9,481 nucleotides of DNA from Spirochaetaceae bacterium (GTDB lineage Bacteria > Spirochaetota > Spirochaetia > Treponematales > Breznakiellaceae). The notes below the pieces were generated by a model. The model searched no databases and was not told where the DNA came from. It worked only from the letters and a program-made list of their open reading frames with translations. The translations under genes and the position numbers were made by a program. Location: assembly GCA_031257075.1 (NCBI GenBank), contig JAIRPM010000191.1, positions 1-9,481 of the forward strand, read 5' to 3'. Shown one piece after another: positions 1 through 6,707 of this stretch. The stretch's first letter is position 1. The number at the start of each line of letters is the position of its first letter.

Positions 1-325
1 TGTAAAACAAACTCTCTTGACCGGCATCATCGGTGGCATAGCCCACATCCCGTCCATAGGTGTCAAAAGGTGTCAAACGCAAATCGCCGCCGGGCGCATC
101 AGGATAACTGTGCCAGTACCATTCAGCCATCGTAAGGAAAGGAAAACGCAGATGCGCATCTGCCGGGCAGAGAACAGCGCTTTGCAAGCCTGTCCCATCG
201 GCGGTAAAACAAAAACGCCCATTGCCTACCGAAAAAGGCGCGGTCTGCGGGACGTTTCCGCTGGGCGCATAAAACGCCGGGTTGTGGCGGCTTATGAGCG
301 CTTTCCTGTCGATAGCAAAAGCCAT
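1..325 (-). CDS. Six-hairpin glycosidase-like protein, N-terminal part (runs off left edge)
   Basis: The first 108 codons of a minus-strand gene are open from ATG at 325 to the window edge; an in-frame TAG lies two codons before the ATG. The protein starts MAFAIDRKALISRHNP. It then shows SVGNGRFCFTADGTGLQ (residues 32-48) and TMAEWYWHSYP (65-75). From memory, RHNP, VGNG-F-F-T-D-TGLQ and TM-WGWH-type segments begin large (about 700 aa) bacterial proteins annotated as six-hairpin glycosidase-like or GH65-like, probably carbohydrate-active enzymes. No signal peptide is visible, which suggests a cytoplasmic enzyme. The Shine-Dalgarno is weak. The catalytic domain lies outside the window, so substrate and family are inferred. 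It is transcribed divergently from the Gly-rich lipoprotein gene at 562. Confidence 0.72.
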   Translation of the reverse strand, partial: MAFAIDRKALISRHNPAFYAPSGNVPQTAPFSVGNGRFCFTADGTGLQSAVLCPADAHLRFPFLTMAEWYWHSYPDAPGGDLRLTPFDTYGRDVGYATDDAGQESLFY

Positions 326-375
326 ACTCTACTGTACCGGAATAACCCTGAATAGGGAAGTGAACAGAATCAGTA

Positions 376-406
376 ATTTTATTAAAAGTAAAACTGCTGG
401 CCTCAA
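376..406 (-). promoter_or_regulatory. Weak candidate promoter for the minus-strand glycosidase-like gene
   Basis: On the minus strand a TTGAGG box (401-406) is followed after 19 bases by TAAAAT (376-381), upstream of the ATG at 325. The spacing is long and the -35 box imperfect, so this is only a candidate. It sits in the AT-rich divergent intergenic region. Confidence 0.2.
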
Positions 407-412
407 AAATGC

Positions 413-441
413 TTGCCTTTTTTTTGAAATAGCCGTATACT
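413..441 (+). promoter_or_regulatory. Candidate sigma70-type promoter for the Gly-rich lipoprotein gene
   Basis: TTGCCT (413-418, 4 of 6 to the -35 consensus) and TATACT (436-441, 5 of 6 to the -10 consensus) are separated by exactly 17 bases that include a run of eight or so T. Transcription would start near 448, giving a leader of about 114 bases before the ATG at 562. The leader carries the palindrome at 517-532. This is a prediction from sequence only. Confidence 0.5.
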
Positions 442-516
442 ATGCTTAGGAGAATGCTGTTTAAATTTAAATTGAAGATTTAATCAGCGTTGCCTTAGAG
501 CAAAAAGAGAGGTAAT

Positions 517-532
517 TGCCGCAATTGCGGCA
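517..532. repeat. 16-bp perfect palindrome in the leader of the lipoprotein gene
   Basis: TGCCGCAATTGCGGCA is its own reverse complement. It lies about 18 bases before the Shine-Dalgarno and downstream of the predicted promoter. It could be a dimeric repressor operator on DNA. In RNA it could form a short hairpin just 5' of the ribosome site, but with no unpaired centre the loop would have to break the innermost pairs. Confidence 0.6.
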
Positions 533-549
533 GAAATTTTATTTAAACG

Positions 550-555
550 AGGAGG
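550..555 (+). promoter_or_regulatory. Ribosome binding site deciding the start at 562
   Basis: A full AGGAGG lies 6 bases before ATG at 562 but only 3 bases before the in-frame GTG at 559. The spacing favours ATG 562 over the one-codon-longer GTG start. Confidence 0.85.
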
Positions 556-561
556 TTTGTG

Positions 562-3291
562 ATGAAACCAAAATTTATTTATTCCCGGAAACAGGTTGCG
601 GCGGCAATCGCGGTTGTTGCTGTAAGCACGGTTGCAAGTCTGTTTGGTTTATGCGTGCTTGCCACTTGCAGTAAACCGCTAGAAGACGCGCCTCCAGTTG
701 TGAACAAGCCGGTCAAATTGACGGCGGTACAGGTGCGGCTGGAAATAGGCCTTGTTCCCACAGATACATATTACGAATTCGACGACGCTCCGGCTCACCA
801 CAAAGCAATGTCTGCCGAAGAGTACGCCCAAATCAATCCCAAAAACAATATTACTGTATATAAAATAAACGGCGCGGAGAAAACCCTGGCAGAAAACAGT
901 GAATACACTGTTGTCATTAGCAAGGACAGCGTACCGCAGCCTACTACCAAACTGACACAGTACGGCTCCTATGAACTTTCCATTGTATGGAAAGCGGATG
1001 CCGCATGCCCTGTCCGGTATGTTCTTGACAACGTCAGCAATGTGCCGTCTCCGGGAGCAACAGGCATTCCGTTAATGGTTGCGGGCTCCAGCGCTACAGG
1101 AGCGCAACTTGTAAAGTATCAAATTCAGCGCCAGCCTAATAAAAAGGTCTACGATTTCAAAGAAGAGTTTGACCCCGCAGGTATGGAAGTAATCGCATGG
1201 CACGGTGGCGAATCTATCAGTGCCGGCGGCATTCCCATAATAGCCATATACGGTGTTGATTATGTTGTTGACACAGGTAGTGAATCCGTGAACGGCAGTT
1301 TTTATGAGGTCCAGCAACGGACCGTACCGGTCGAGGGGACTTTCAACTTATATGTTGAAGAACCTTCCGCTACTCCCCCTGAAAATAGAAACGGTCAGGG
1401 GACTGGGGTGAATGCCGGGTTTTCGGCAACAATAACGGCGAAGCGCTATACTATTTCAGGAGCAGTAACCAATGGGGATCCTATTGACATAAGATTGAAG
1501 AAAGGAGGGGATAGCGTAACAATACAATTTAAGAGGGCTCTGAACCCCTCAATTTTCAATCCTGATAATATTAAACTTTGCTATGGTAACGGGTTGGAAG
1601 TATCTATAGCGCCTTTCGGCGGTGGGCTCAATAATTCTCTAGGGGCTGCATGGAAGATGCCATACACTTCTGATAATTACACAAATAACACTAGTATAGA
1701 AGCCGTACTTACAATGCCTATTTCAGATATTACTGTAACCGGTGGGGAATTTATGCCGCTGGGTAACAAACTTGATGATTTAAGTATTGTCCCCTCTGTT
1801 AGCAATACGCCGCCATCATCTTACCAAACCATTTTTAATTTTGCCCCGACTCTTGCGACATACTATGTTGTTTTGGCAAATAATCAGGATTACCTTTTCT
1901 TGAAGGCAACGGCGCCAAATGGTGCCTCCATCCATTTTGCTGATGACCCGAACACTACTATGACCATTAACGATGACACTTCCGGTAACGCAACCGCAAG
2001 CGGATTTGATGCCTCAAAAGATAACATCATAACCATTACCGTTTCTTCAGGCTCACTTTACCGGGACTACAAAGTAATCGTGAAGAAATTTGATTCAAAT
2101 AACACGCTTTATTACCGGTACAATGGAACCAAAGCAGGAGACGGCTCCCCGCAGACGTTTATACCGCCGGAGGCAGGCGACTATCAGTTTGAAACATGGG
2201 GTGCCTATGGCGGTAACGCTAAAGATTATCACCCTTGCAATTCCTGCGGCGGCGATGGACGTGGCGGAAGCGGCGGCTACTCAAAAGGGACGCTCACTAT
2301 GGACCCTAACAAAGCCCCATGGAATCCTGCGGGGGTTAACCGTGACTCCGGCCGCTATACTACCAATGCGGCCAACAATTATGCCAATGCGGTGTATATT
2401 TATGTTGGCGAAGGCGGCTGGGCGCATAAAGGATACGATGCGGGGCCGGCAACCTACAATGGCGGCGGCGCGGGGGCTATAGGAGGAGGCAGTTATGGGT
2501 CTGGGGCAAGCGCCGGCGGCGCGACATCGGTAAGTTTGACACGCGGCCCATGGTCGGATTTCCAAGTGCTTCTTGACCGTATTATGGTAGCCGGCGGCGG
2601 CGGCGGTTATGGTCACAACAATGGGCGCGCCGGAGCAGCCGGCGGATTGGAAGCGCAGGGCGGCAGGGTTACCTTTGGTGGTAATTATAATGTTGATTAC
2701 ACCTCTTCCGATGCCAATACTACTGTGGGTGTAAGGGGCCCAACCGCTTATGCGGGAACGATTGTTACAAATAACTACTGGAATGGCGCGACTCAGTTTT
2801 ATGGTTCAGGACGCAAAGGGCAGGGTTTTGGACGCGGCGGCGACGGCCCCACACCTCCGAGCTATGCAGGTCATGGAGCGGAAGGGCGCGGCGCAGGCGG
2901 CGGCGGCTACTGGGGCGGCGAAGTCAGTTGGGCTTGGTCGGGAGAATTTAGCAATGCCGGCGGCGGCGGCGGGTCCGGTTATGTTTCCGGCCATTCTGGT
3001 TGTGTTTCCTATGACAAGGCATCCACTCCGACAAACCTCCTTAAATACGGAGAGGATGTCCGAACTGCCGCCATCTCAGTGGCCACTAATGATCCCTATC
3101 ATTACAGCGGACGGTTTTTTACCAATACGTATATGAACATTATCATTAATGTTAATGCCATCGAACAGGGGGTTGGCTCAAACGATATTGTTTCACCCCC
3201 TTCACCGGCGATAGACCCCTTTAACAGCGGGTTAGGCAACGAAGGCCAGAAGAACCGTGATGGTATAGTTAGAATTACACGTATACCATAG
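562..3291 (+). CDS. Secreted Gly-rich surface (lipo)protein with Ig-like, cadherin-like and ALK-GRD-like domains
   Basis: A 909-aa protein. The N-terminus has Lys/Arg, then a hydrophobic stretch (about residues 12-34) ending LATC, a relaxed lipobox with Cys36, so it is probably an exported lipoprotein. Residues about 52-145 form an unidentified beta-rich region. Residues about 184-270 begin IQRQPNKKVYDFKEEFDP, the pattern of bacterial Ig-like domains (P-K-Y-F-E-FD-G-V). Residues about 288-400 are unassigned. Residues about 404-510 (LDDLSIVP to YKVIVKKF) match the cadherin-like beta-sandwich pattern. Residues about 527-909 are Gly-rich: YQFETWGAYGG, GGYSKG, IYVGEGG, DRIMVAGGGGG, GGGGGSGY and a terminal DGIVRITRI, as in bacterial relatives of the ALK/LTK glycine-rich domain. 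No LPXTG or outer-membrane anchor was seen. The role is unknown; adhesion or matrix binding is a guess. The gene is monocistronic, between its own promoter and a bidirectional terminator. Confidence 0.88.
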   Translation: MKPKFIYSRKQVAAAIAVVAVSTVASLFGLCVLATCSKPLEDAPPVVNKPVKLTAVQVRLEIGLVPTDTYYEFDDAPAHHKAMSAEEYAQINPKNNITVYKINGAEKTLAENSEYTVVISKDSVPQPTTKLTQYGSYELSIVWKADAACPVRYVLDNVSNVPSPGATGIPLMVAGSSATGAQLVKYQIQRQPNKKVYDFKEEFDPAGMEVIAWHGGESISAGGIPIIAIYGVDYVVDTGSESVNGSFYEVQQRTVPVEGTFNLYVEEPSATPPENRNGQGTGVNAGFSATITAKRYTISGAVTNGDPIDIRLKKGGDSVTIQFKRALNPSIFNPDNIKLCYGNGLEVSIAPFGGGLNNSLGAAWKMPYTSDNYTNNTSIEAVLTMPISDITVTGGEFMPLGNKLDDLSIVPSVSNTPPSSYQTIFNFAPTLATYYVVLANNQDYLFLKATAPNGASIHFADDPNTTMTINDDTSGNATASGFDASKDNIITITVSSGSLYRDYKVIVKKFDSNNTLYYRYNGTKAGDGSPQTFIPPEAGDYQFETWGAYGGNAKDYHPCNSCGGDGRGGSGGYSKGTLTMDPNKAPWNPAGVNRDSGRYTTNAANNYANAVYIYVGEGGWAHKGYDAGPATYNGGGAGAIGGGSYGSGASAGGATSVSLTRGPWSDFQVLLDRIMVAGGGGGYGHNNGRAGAAGGLEAQGGRVTFGGNYNVDYTSSDANTTVGVRGPTAYAGTIVTNNYWNGATQFYGSGRKGQGFGRGGDGPTPPSYAGHGAEGRGAGGGGYWGGEVSWAWSGEFSNAGGGGGSGYVSGHSGCVSYDKASTPTNLLKYGEDVRTAAISVATNDPYHYSGRFFTNTYMNIIINVNAIEQGVGSNDIVSPPSPAIDPFNSGLGNEGQKNRDGIVRITRIP

Positions 3292-3313
3292 TAATCCCCC
3301 GCCAACCGGGCGT

Positions 3314-3362
3314 AAAAAAATCCCCGCGTGTGCTAAACTGAAGCATACGCGGGGATTTTTTT
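3314..3362. terminator. Bidirectional rho-independent terminator between convergent genes
   Basis: Arms 3314-3334 and 3342-3362 are inverted over 21 bases with a single G/T mismatch, around a 7-base loop. The GC core CCCCGCG is flanked by A7 on the left and T7 on the right. It can therefore end the plus-strand lipoprotein transcript (stop at 3291) and the minus-strand feo operon (last stop at 3377). Confidence 0.93.
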
Positions 3363-3376
3363 GTCTGCCGCAAAAC

Positions 3377-3700
3377 TTAGCGGCAGGCGGGGCAGGCCAC
3401 GTTGCCGGCGCATTGCCCGGCGCGGCATTGTTCCAAACAACGGCGTATCGCGCAGACACCCGCCGATTGCACCGTGTATACCGGAATGTTTTTGCGGCAG
3501 GCATGGCCCATCACCTCGCGGCGGGCGCTATGCGACACCTTGCCCGTGCAAAGAATCAGCGCGTCCTGAGCCGCGCCCAGTTGTTTTTCCAGCGTCCGTT
3601 CCTGCCCGGTAAACACCTTGAGCGCTACGCCGCACGAATCCGCCGCGTTCACATACTCGCGGCGCAGACGGTCCATGCCGCCAACAAGTACAACGCTCAT
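3377..3700 (-). CDS. DUF2325 family protein with Cys-rich C-terminus (end of feo operon)
   Basis: A 107-aa protein. ATG at 3700 is chosen because GGAGG lies 7 bases upstream; a longer frame to 3760 would read through the neighbouring gene. Residues 1-95 fit the small DUF2325 family: MSVVLVGGMDRL at the start, then ALILCTGKVSH and IPVYTVQSAGVCAIRRC. The molecular function of the family is not established as far as I know; the fold is probably a small alpha/beta domain. Nine Cys are present, six of them in the last 25 or so residues (C-x4-C-x3-C-x4-C-x5-C-x2-C), which looks metal- or redox-active. The start overlaps the stop of the FeoB-associated gene by ATGA, implying translational coupling and a role with ferrous iron uptake. 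The bidirectional terminator follows. Confidence 0.88.
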   Translation of the reverse strand: MSVVLVGGMDRLRREYVNAADSCGVALKVFTGQERTLEKQLGAAQDALILCTGKVSHSARREVMGHACRKNIPVYTVQSAGVCAIRRCLEQCRAGQCAGNVACPACR

Positions 3701-3876
3701 ACGGCAGCCTCCGCGCCGGCCCCGGCGGGCAATTCCGCCCCCGATGCGTCCGGCGGGCATCCCCCGCAGCAGCCGCAGGAACAGCCTGTTTTCCCTTTAC
3801 GGGCGTTTATGATAAGCCGCGCCGCAATAGCGCCGATAATGCCGAACACGGCAATACCAATAATAATAGTTCCCAT
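3697..3876 (-). CDS. FeoB-associated Cys-rich membrane protein
   Basis: A 59-aa protein starting at ATG 3876 with AAAGGA 8 bases upstream, 24 bases after the feoB stop. Residues 2-24 are one hydrophobic helix (MGTIIIGIAVFGIIGAIAAR). A Lys/Arg-containing turn (NARKGK) follows, then the cluster GCSCGCCGGC with Cys at 32, 34, 36, 37 and 40, and a small Ala/Gly/Glu tail. This is the layout of the FeoB-associated Cys-rich family: one N-terminal helix and a K-G-C-C-C cluster beside feoB. Such proteins are thought to help FeoB, possibly by binding iron near the cytoplasmic side, but the mechanism is not settled. The stop TGA overlaps the next gene's ATG. Confidence 0.9.
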   Translation of the reverse strand: MGTIIIGIAVFGIIGAIAARLIINARKGKTGCSCGCCGGCPPDASGAELPAGAGAEAAV

Positions 3877-3891
3877 ATAATAAATTCCTTT

Positions 3892-3914
3892 AAGAGGCTG
3901 CTAAGCAGCCTCTT
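3892..3914. repeat. Inverted repeat spanning the feoB stop codon
   Basis: Arms AAGAGGCTG (3892-3900) and CAGCCTCTT (3906-3914) flank a 5-base centre; counted on DNA the symmetry is 11 bp per side around one base. In the feo mRNA the hairpin would hold the feoB stop codon in its loop, and it ends immediately before the Shine-Dalgarno of the next gene. No U-run follows on that strand, so it is not a standard terminator. It may modulate coupling or mRNA decay. Confidence 0.6.
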
Positions 3915-6174
3915 TTACAGCGGCAGTTTTGAGCGCTGCCGCGCCGCCCGGCTTCCGTACCAAAAGCCATGCTATGAGCGCCAGCGCCGCAAGCCCCGCA
4001 ACGGTTCCCGCGTTAAAGCCGCCGCCGCCGAACAAACTCCCCAGTTGGAAGACTATCAGCGCAAGCACATAACCCCACACAAGTTGGTATGCCACGGCAA
4101 AGAGCGTCCATTTCGTGTTGTTCATCTCGCGTTTTATCGCGCCTATTGCCGCAAAGCACGGCGGGCAGTAGAGGTTGAACAGGAGGAACGCAAAACCCGA
4201 CAGCGTAGTAAAGTGAGACGCGAAACTCTGCCAGATTTCTTCGCCTTCTTCGCTCACTTCGGCAAAACCGTACAACACGCCCATCGTGCCGACTACGTTT
4301 TCTTTGGCGATAAGCCCCGTGATGGTAGCGACCGTGGCATCCCATGTGCCAAACCCGAGCGGCGCGAAGATAAAGGCTATCGCGTTACCGATACCGGCAA
4401 GCAGCCCGTCATTCATATCTTCGACCATGCCGAAACCTTCTTCGGTTATCCCGAAACTGGAAAGGAACCAGATAATGACCGCCGAAAGAAGGATGATGGA
4501 GCCCGCTTTCTTGATGAACGACCAGCCGCGTTCCCACATCGCCCGCAGGACGTTCACCACACCGGGGACACGGTAGGCGGGAAGTTCCATAACGAACGGA
4601 GAAATATCGCCGGTAAAAGGCTTCGTCTTCTTTAGGATGATGCCCGAAATGATGACGCTGGCAATGCCGATAAAGTAGGTGCTGGGAGCGACCCACCACG
4701 CGCCGCCGAATATCGCGCCGGAAATCATTGCGATAACCGGAAGTTTCGCGCCGCAGGGCATGAATGTGGTTATCATCACCGAAAGGCGGCGGTCGGTTTG
4801 GTTTTCGATGGTTCTTGTCGCCATAACGCCGGGGACGCCGCAGCCTGTCCCGACAAGCATCGGTATAAAACTTTTGCCGGAAAGCCCGAAACGCCGGAAT
4901 ATGCGGTCAAGAATGAATGCTATACGCGCCATGTAGCCGCACGATTCGATGATGGCGAGGAGGATGAACAGCACGAGCATCTGCGGTACAAAGCCGATAA
5001 CCGCGCCCACGCCGGCGACAATGCCGTCCAGAATAAGCCCGGAAAGCCAGTCCGCAGTCCCCGCCGCTTCGAGAAGCCCACCAAGCGCCGCCGGTATGCC
5101 CGGCACCCAGATGCCGAATTCAGACGGGTCAATCTCCACGGCTTCCACAACACCTTCCGCCGCGCCCCCCATGGCCTCCGCTGCCGTTTCAAGCGCCGCC
5201 TCGTATTCCGCCGTACCTATGCCAAAGAGATGGAAACCGTCCCCGAAAAGCCCGTCATTTGTCCAATCGGTAACCCAGGTGCCGACCGTAGTAACGGAAA
5301 TAAAGTACACAAGGAAGATAACCGCCGCGAATATAGGCAGCGCCAAAGCGCGGTTTGTTACAATGCGGTCTATTTTGTCCGATTTTGATTCCGCCCCGCG
5401 CCGCCCCTGTTTGCGGCAGGACGCGGTAATTTTACCTATCGCGTCATAACGTTCCTCGGTAAAGCGGCTTTCCAAATCTTCGCCGCCTTCTTTTTCGAGG
5501 CGCGAGATAACTGCCGTTACCTTGGGCGGTATGCTGTCAAACGCAAGTTTTTCCGCTATTTTTTTATCCTGTTCCAGCAATTTTATCGCGTAAAACCGCC
5601 GCTGTTCCGCCGGAACGGCGAGCGCCGCGCCTGTTTCGGCAATGGCCGTTTCGATCGGGGAAGAAAACGCAATCTTCGGCGTACCTGCCATAAGGCTGCC
5701 GCATATCAAGTCCGTCAATTCCGTAAGCCCCGTGCCTTTCAGCGCGGAAATTGCCACCGCCGGGCAGCCGAGCGCCGCGCTCAATTTGGCAAGGTCTATC
5801 GTATCCCCGGCGCGTTTTACCTCGTCCATCATGTTGACGGCGGCCACGACCGGAATACCCAATTCCAAAAGCTGCGTGGTCAAAAAGAGATTGCGCTCAA
5901 GGTTTGTGCCGTCAATCACATTGATGATGGCAGCGGGCTTCTCATCGAGCAGGTAGTTCCGCGCTATCACTTCTTCCAGCGAGTAGGGCGAAAGCGAATA
6001 GATACCGGGCAGGTCGATGATGCCGGTCTCTTTATGACCTTTGAGCCGGCCTTCTTTTTTCTCGACCGTAACGCCGGGCCAATTCCCCACAAACTGATTT
6101 GAGCCGGTAAGCGCGTTAAACAACGTGGTTTTCCCCGAATTCGGGTTACCCGCCAGCGCGATTTTGATACTCAT
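3901..6174 (-). CDS. feoB: Ferrous iron transporter FeoB
   Basis: A 757-aa inner-membrane Fe2+ transporter with an N-terminal G domain. G-motifs: G1 GNPNSGKT (9-16), G3 DLPG (54-57), G4 NMMD (114-117) and G5 SALKG (143-147). Residues about 170-270 are the helical GDI-like spacer. Membrane segments run from about 277 to 740 and include the two inverted gate repeats with ESCGYMAR (410-417), GTGCGVPG (442-449), PCGAKLPV (473-480), AKENVVGT (623-630) and YCPPC (669-673). Full length and intact; the P-loop has Ser where Val is more common. An acidic Ala/Glu-rich insert of about 45 residues sits around 318-355, after the first helix, probably periplasmic. An extra hydrophobic stretch (724-740) and a Lys/Ala tail end the protein. 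ATG 6174 overlaps the feoA stop by ATGA and has AGGAGG 7 bases upstream. Confidence 0.98.
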   Translation of the reverse strand: MSIKIALAGNPNSGKTTLFNALTGSNQFVGNWPGVTVEKKEGRLKGHKETGIIDLPGIYSLSPYSLEEVIARNYLLDEKPAAIINVIDGTNLERNLFLTTQLLELGIPVVAAVNMMDEVKRAGDTIDLAKLSAALGCPAVAISALKGTGLTELTDLICGSLMAGTPKIAFSSPIETAIAETGAALAVPAEQRRFYAIKLLEQDKKIAEKLAFDSIPPKVTAVISRLEKEGGEDLESRFTEERYDAIGKITASCRKQGRRGAESKSDKIDRIVTNRALALPIFAAVIFLVYFISVTTVGTWVTDWTNDGLFGDGFHLFGIGTAEYEAALETAAEAMGGAAEGVVEAVEIDPSEFGIWVPGIPAALGGLLEAAGTADWLSGLILDGIVAGVGAVIGFVPQMLVLFILLAIIESCGYMARIAFILDRIFRRFGLSGKSFIPMLVGTGCGVPGVMATRTIENQTDRRLSVMITTFMPCGAKLPVIAMISGAIFGGAWWVAPSTYFIGIASVIISGIILKKTKPFTGDISPFVMELPAYRVPGVVNVLRAMWERGWSFIKKAGSIILLSAVIIWFLSSFGITEEGFGMVEDMNDGLLAGIGNAIAFIFAPLGFGTWDATVATITGLIAKENVVGTMGVLYGFAEVSEEGEEIWQSFASHFTTLSGFAFLLFNLYCPPCFAAIGAIKREMNNTKWTLFAVAYQLVWGYVLALIVFQLGSLFGGGGFNAGTVAGLAALALIAWLLVRKPGGAAALKTAAVKEAA

Positions 6175-6404
6175 TTCGACACCTCCTCAACTTCGATAAT
6201 GTCAACGTCCGCTTTACGCAACGATAGTTCGTAACCGCGTACATTTACCTCTACGGGGTCTCCGAGAGGCGCTACTTTTCGCACGAGGAGTTCCACACCT
6301 TTGGTAATCCCCATGTCCATGATACGCCGGCGCAGCGCGCCCTCGCCATGAATTTTGACGACCCGGACACTTTGCCCCGGGTTCGCCGTCTGTAATGTTT
6401 GCAT
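6171..6404 (-). CDS. feoA: Ferrous iron transport protein A (FeoA), first neighbour of feoB
   Basis: A 77-aa SH3-like cytoplasmic FeoA protein. The pattern is canonical: GQSVRVVKIHGEGALRRRIM, DMGITKGVELLVRKVAPLGDP, then VEVNVRGYELSLRKADVDII, matching the FeoA L-x2-MG-x4-G and GYELSLR-x-A-x2-I motifs. The family interacts with FeoB and supports iron uptake. ATG 6404 is preferred over the in-frame GTG at 6410 because AAAGGAG overlaps the GTG and lies 5 bases before the ATG. Its stop overlaps the feoB start (ATGA). It follows the other feoA-like gene by 66 bases. Confidence 0.95.
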   Translation of the reverse strand: MQTLQTANPGQSVRVVKIHGEGALRRRIMDMGITKGVELLVRKVAPLGDPVEVNVRGYELSLRKADVDIIEVEEVSK

Positions 6405-6409
6405 AAACA

Positions 6410-6416
6410 CTCCTTT
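6410..6416 (-). promoter_or_regulatory. Ribosome binding site deciding the feoA start
   Basis: On the minus strand AAAGGAG ends 5 bases before ATG 6404. Its last G is the first base of the alternative GTG at 6410, so initiation at the GTG would leave no spacer. ATG 6404 is therefore the likely start. Confidence 0.75.
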
Positions 6417-6470
6417 GATTTGCCGAAAAACGATTTTCCCGCAAACCCGTACTTTTTGGGGATGGGCTTT

Positions 6471-6692
6471 TTATGCCGCGTCCGACACAAAAATTTTGCT
6501 TGCCAGTTCGCGGCTCAACGCGACCCGCGATTCCTTTACGCCAACAATGAGGTTCCCGTCCAGTTCCGAAACAATCGTTACAATAGTTCCGGCGCAAAAA
6601 CCCATGCTCTCCAACCGTTTCCGTATAGCCTCTGGCCCTCCGATACGATTTACTTCCGCAGTAACCCCGCGCTTAGATAATGTTAATGGCAT
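6471..6692 (-). CDS. Second FeoA domain protein, promoter-proximal in the feo operon
   Basis: A 73-aa FeoA-like protein: MPLTLSKRGVTAEVNRIGG, IRKRLESMGFCAGTIVTIVS, then NLIVGVKESRVALSRELASKIFV. The family's MG-x3-G turn and the final V-x-LSRELA-x-I-V strand are clear; a Cys sits in the MGFCAG turn. It differs substantially from the downstream FeoA, so it is not a recent duplicate. Two FeoA proteins ahead of FeoB are common in bacteria and may assemble on FeoB together or differ in regulatory role. ATG 6692 is preferred over ATG 6698 because AGGAGG abuts the latter directly. It is the first gene after the predicted promoter. Confidence 0.93.
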   Translation of the reverse strand: MPLTLSKRGVTAEVNRIGGPEAIRKRLESMGFCAGTIVTIVSELDGNLIVGVKESRVALSRELASKIFVSDAA

Positions 6693-6698
6693 ATCCAT

Positions 6699-6704
6699 CC
6701 TCCT
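6699..6704 (-). promoter_or_regulatory. Ribosome binding site deciding the first feoA-like start
   Basis: AGGAGG on the minus strand has no spacer to the ATG at 6698 and a 6-base spacer to the in-frame ATG at 6692. The downstream ATG is therefore the probable start, shortening the protein by two residues. Confidence 0.85.
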
Positions 6705-6707
6705 AAA

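Noticed and set aside
17..355. Plus-strand open frame of 112 aa
   Set aside because: It has no ribosome site and a low-complexity basic translation, and it lies antisense to a minus-strand frame with recognisable conserved motifs.
2090..3136. Out-of-frame open frames inside the Gly-rich domain on both strands
   Set aside because: GGC/GCC-rich DNA suppresses stop codons in all frames. The translations are Ala/Arg/Pro-rich artefacts.
3380..3400. Dispersed repeat shared with 6798-6820 (GCAGGCGG and GGCAGGCCAC)
   Set aside because: The left copy is inside the DUF2325 coding region and explained by the ACPACR codons. The similarity is short and may be chance.
3413..3880. Plus-strand 155-aa open frame over the end of the feo operon
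   Set aside because: It is antisense to two well-supported genes (Cys-rich membrane protein and DUF2325) that have ribosome sites and an ATGA overlap.
4045..5449. Several plus-strand open frames of 85-196 aa inside feoB
   Set aside because: They are antisense shadows of a full-length, intact FeoB. Their translations are rich in Arg, His and Pro with no family signature.
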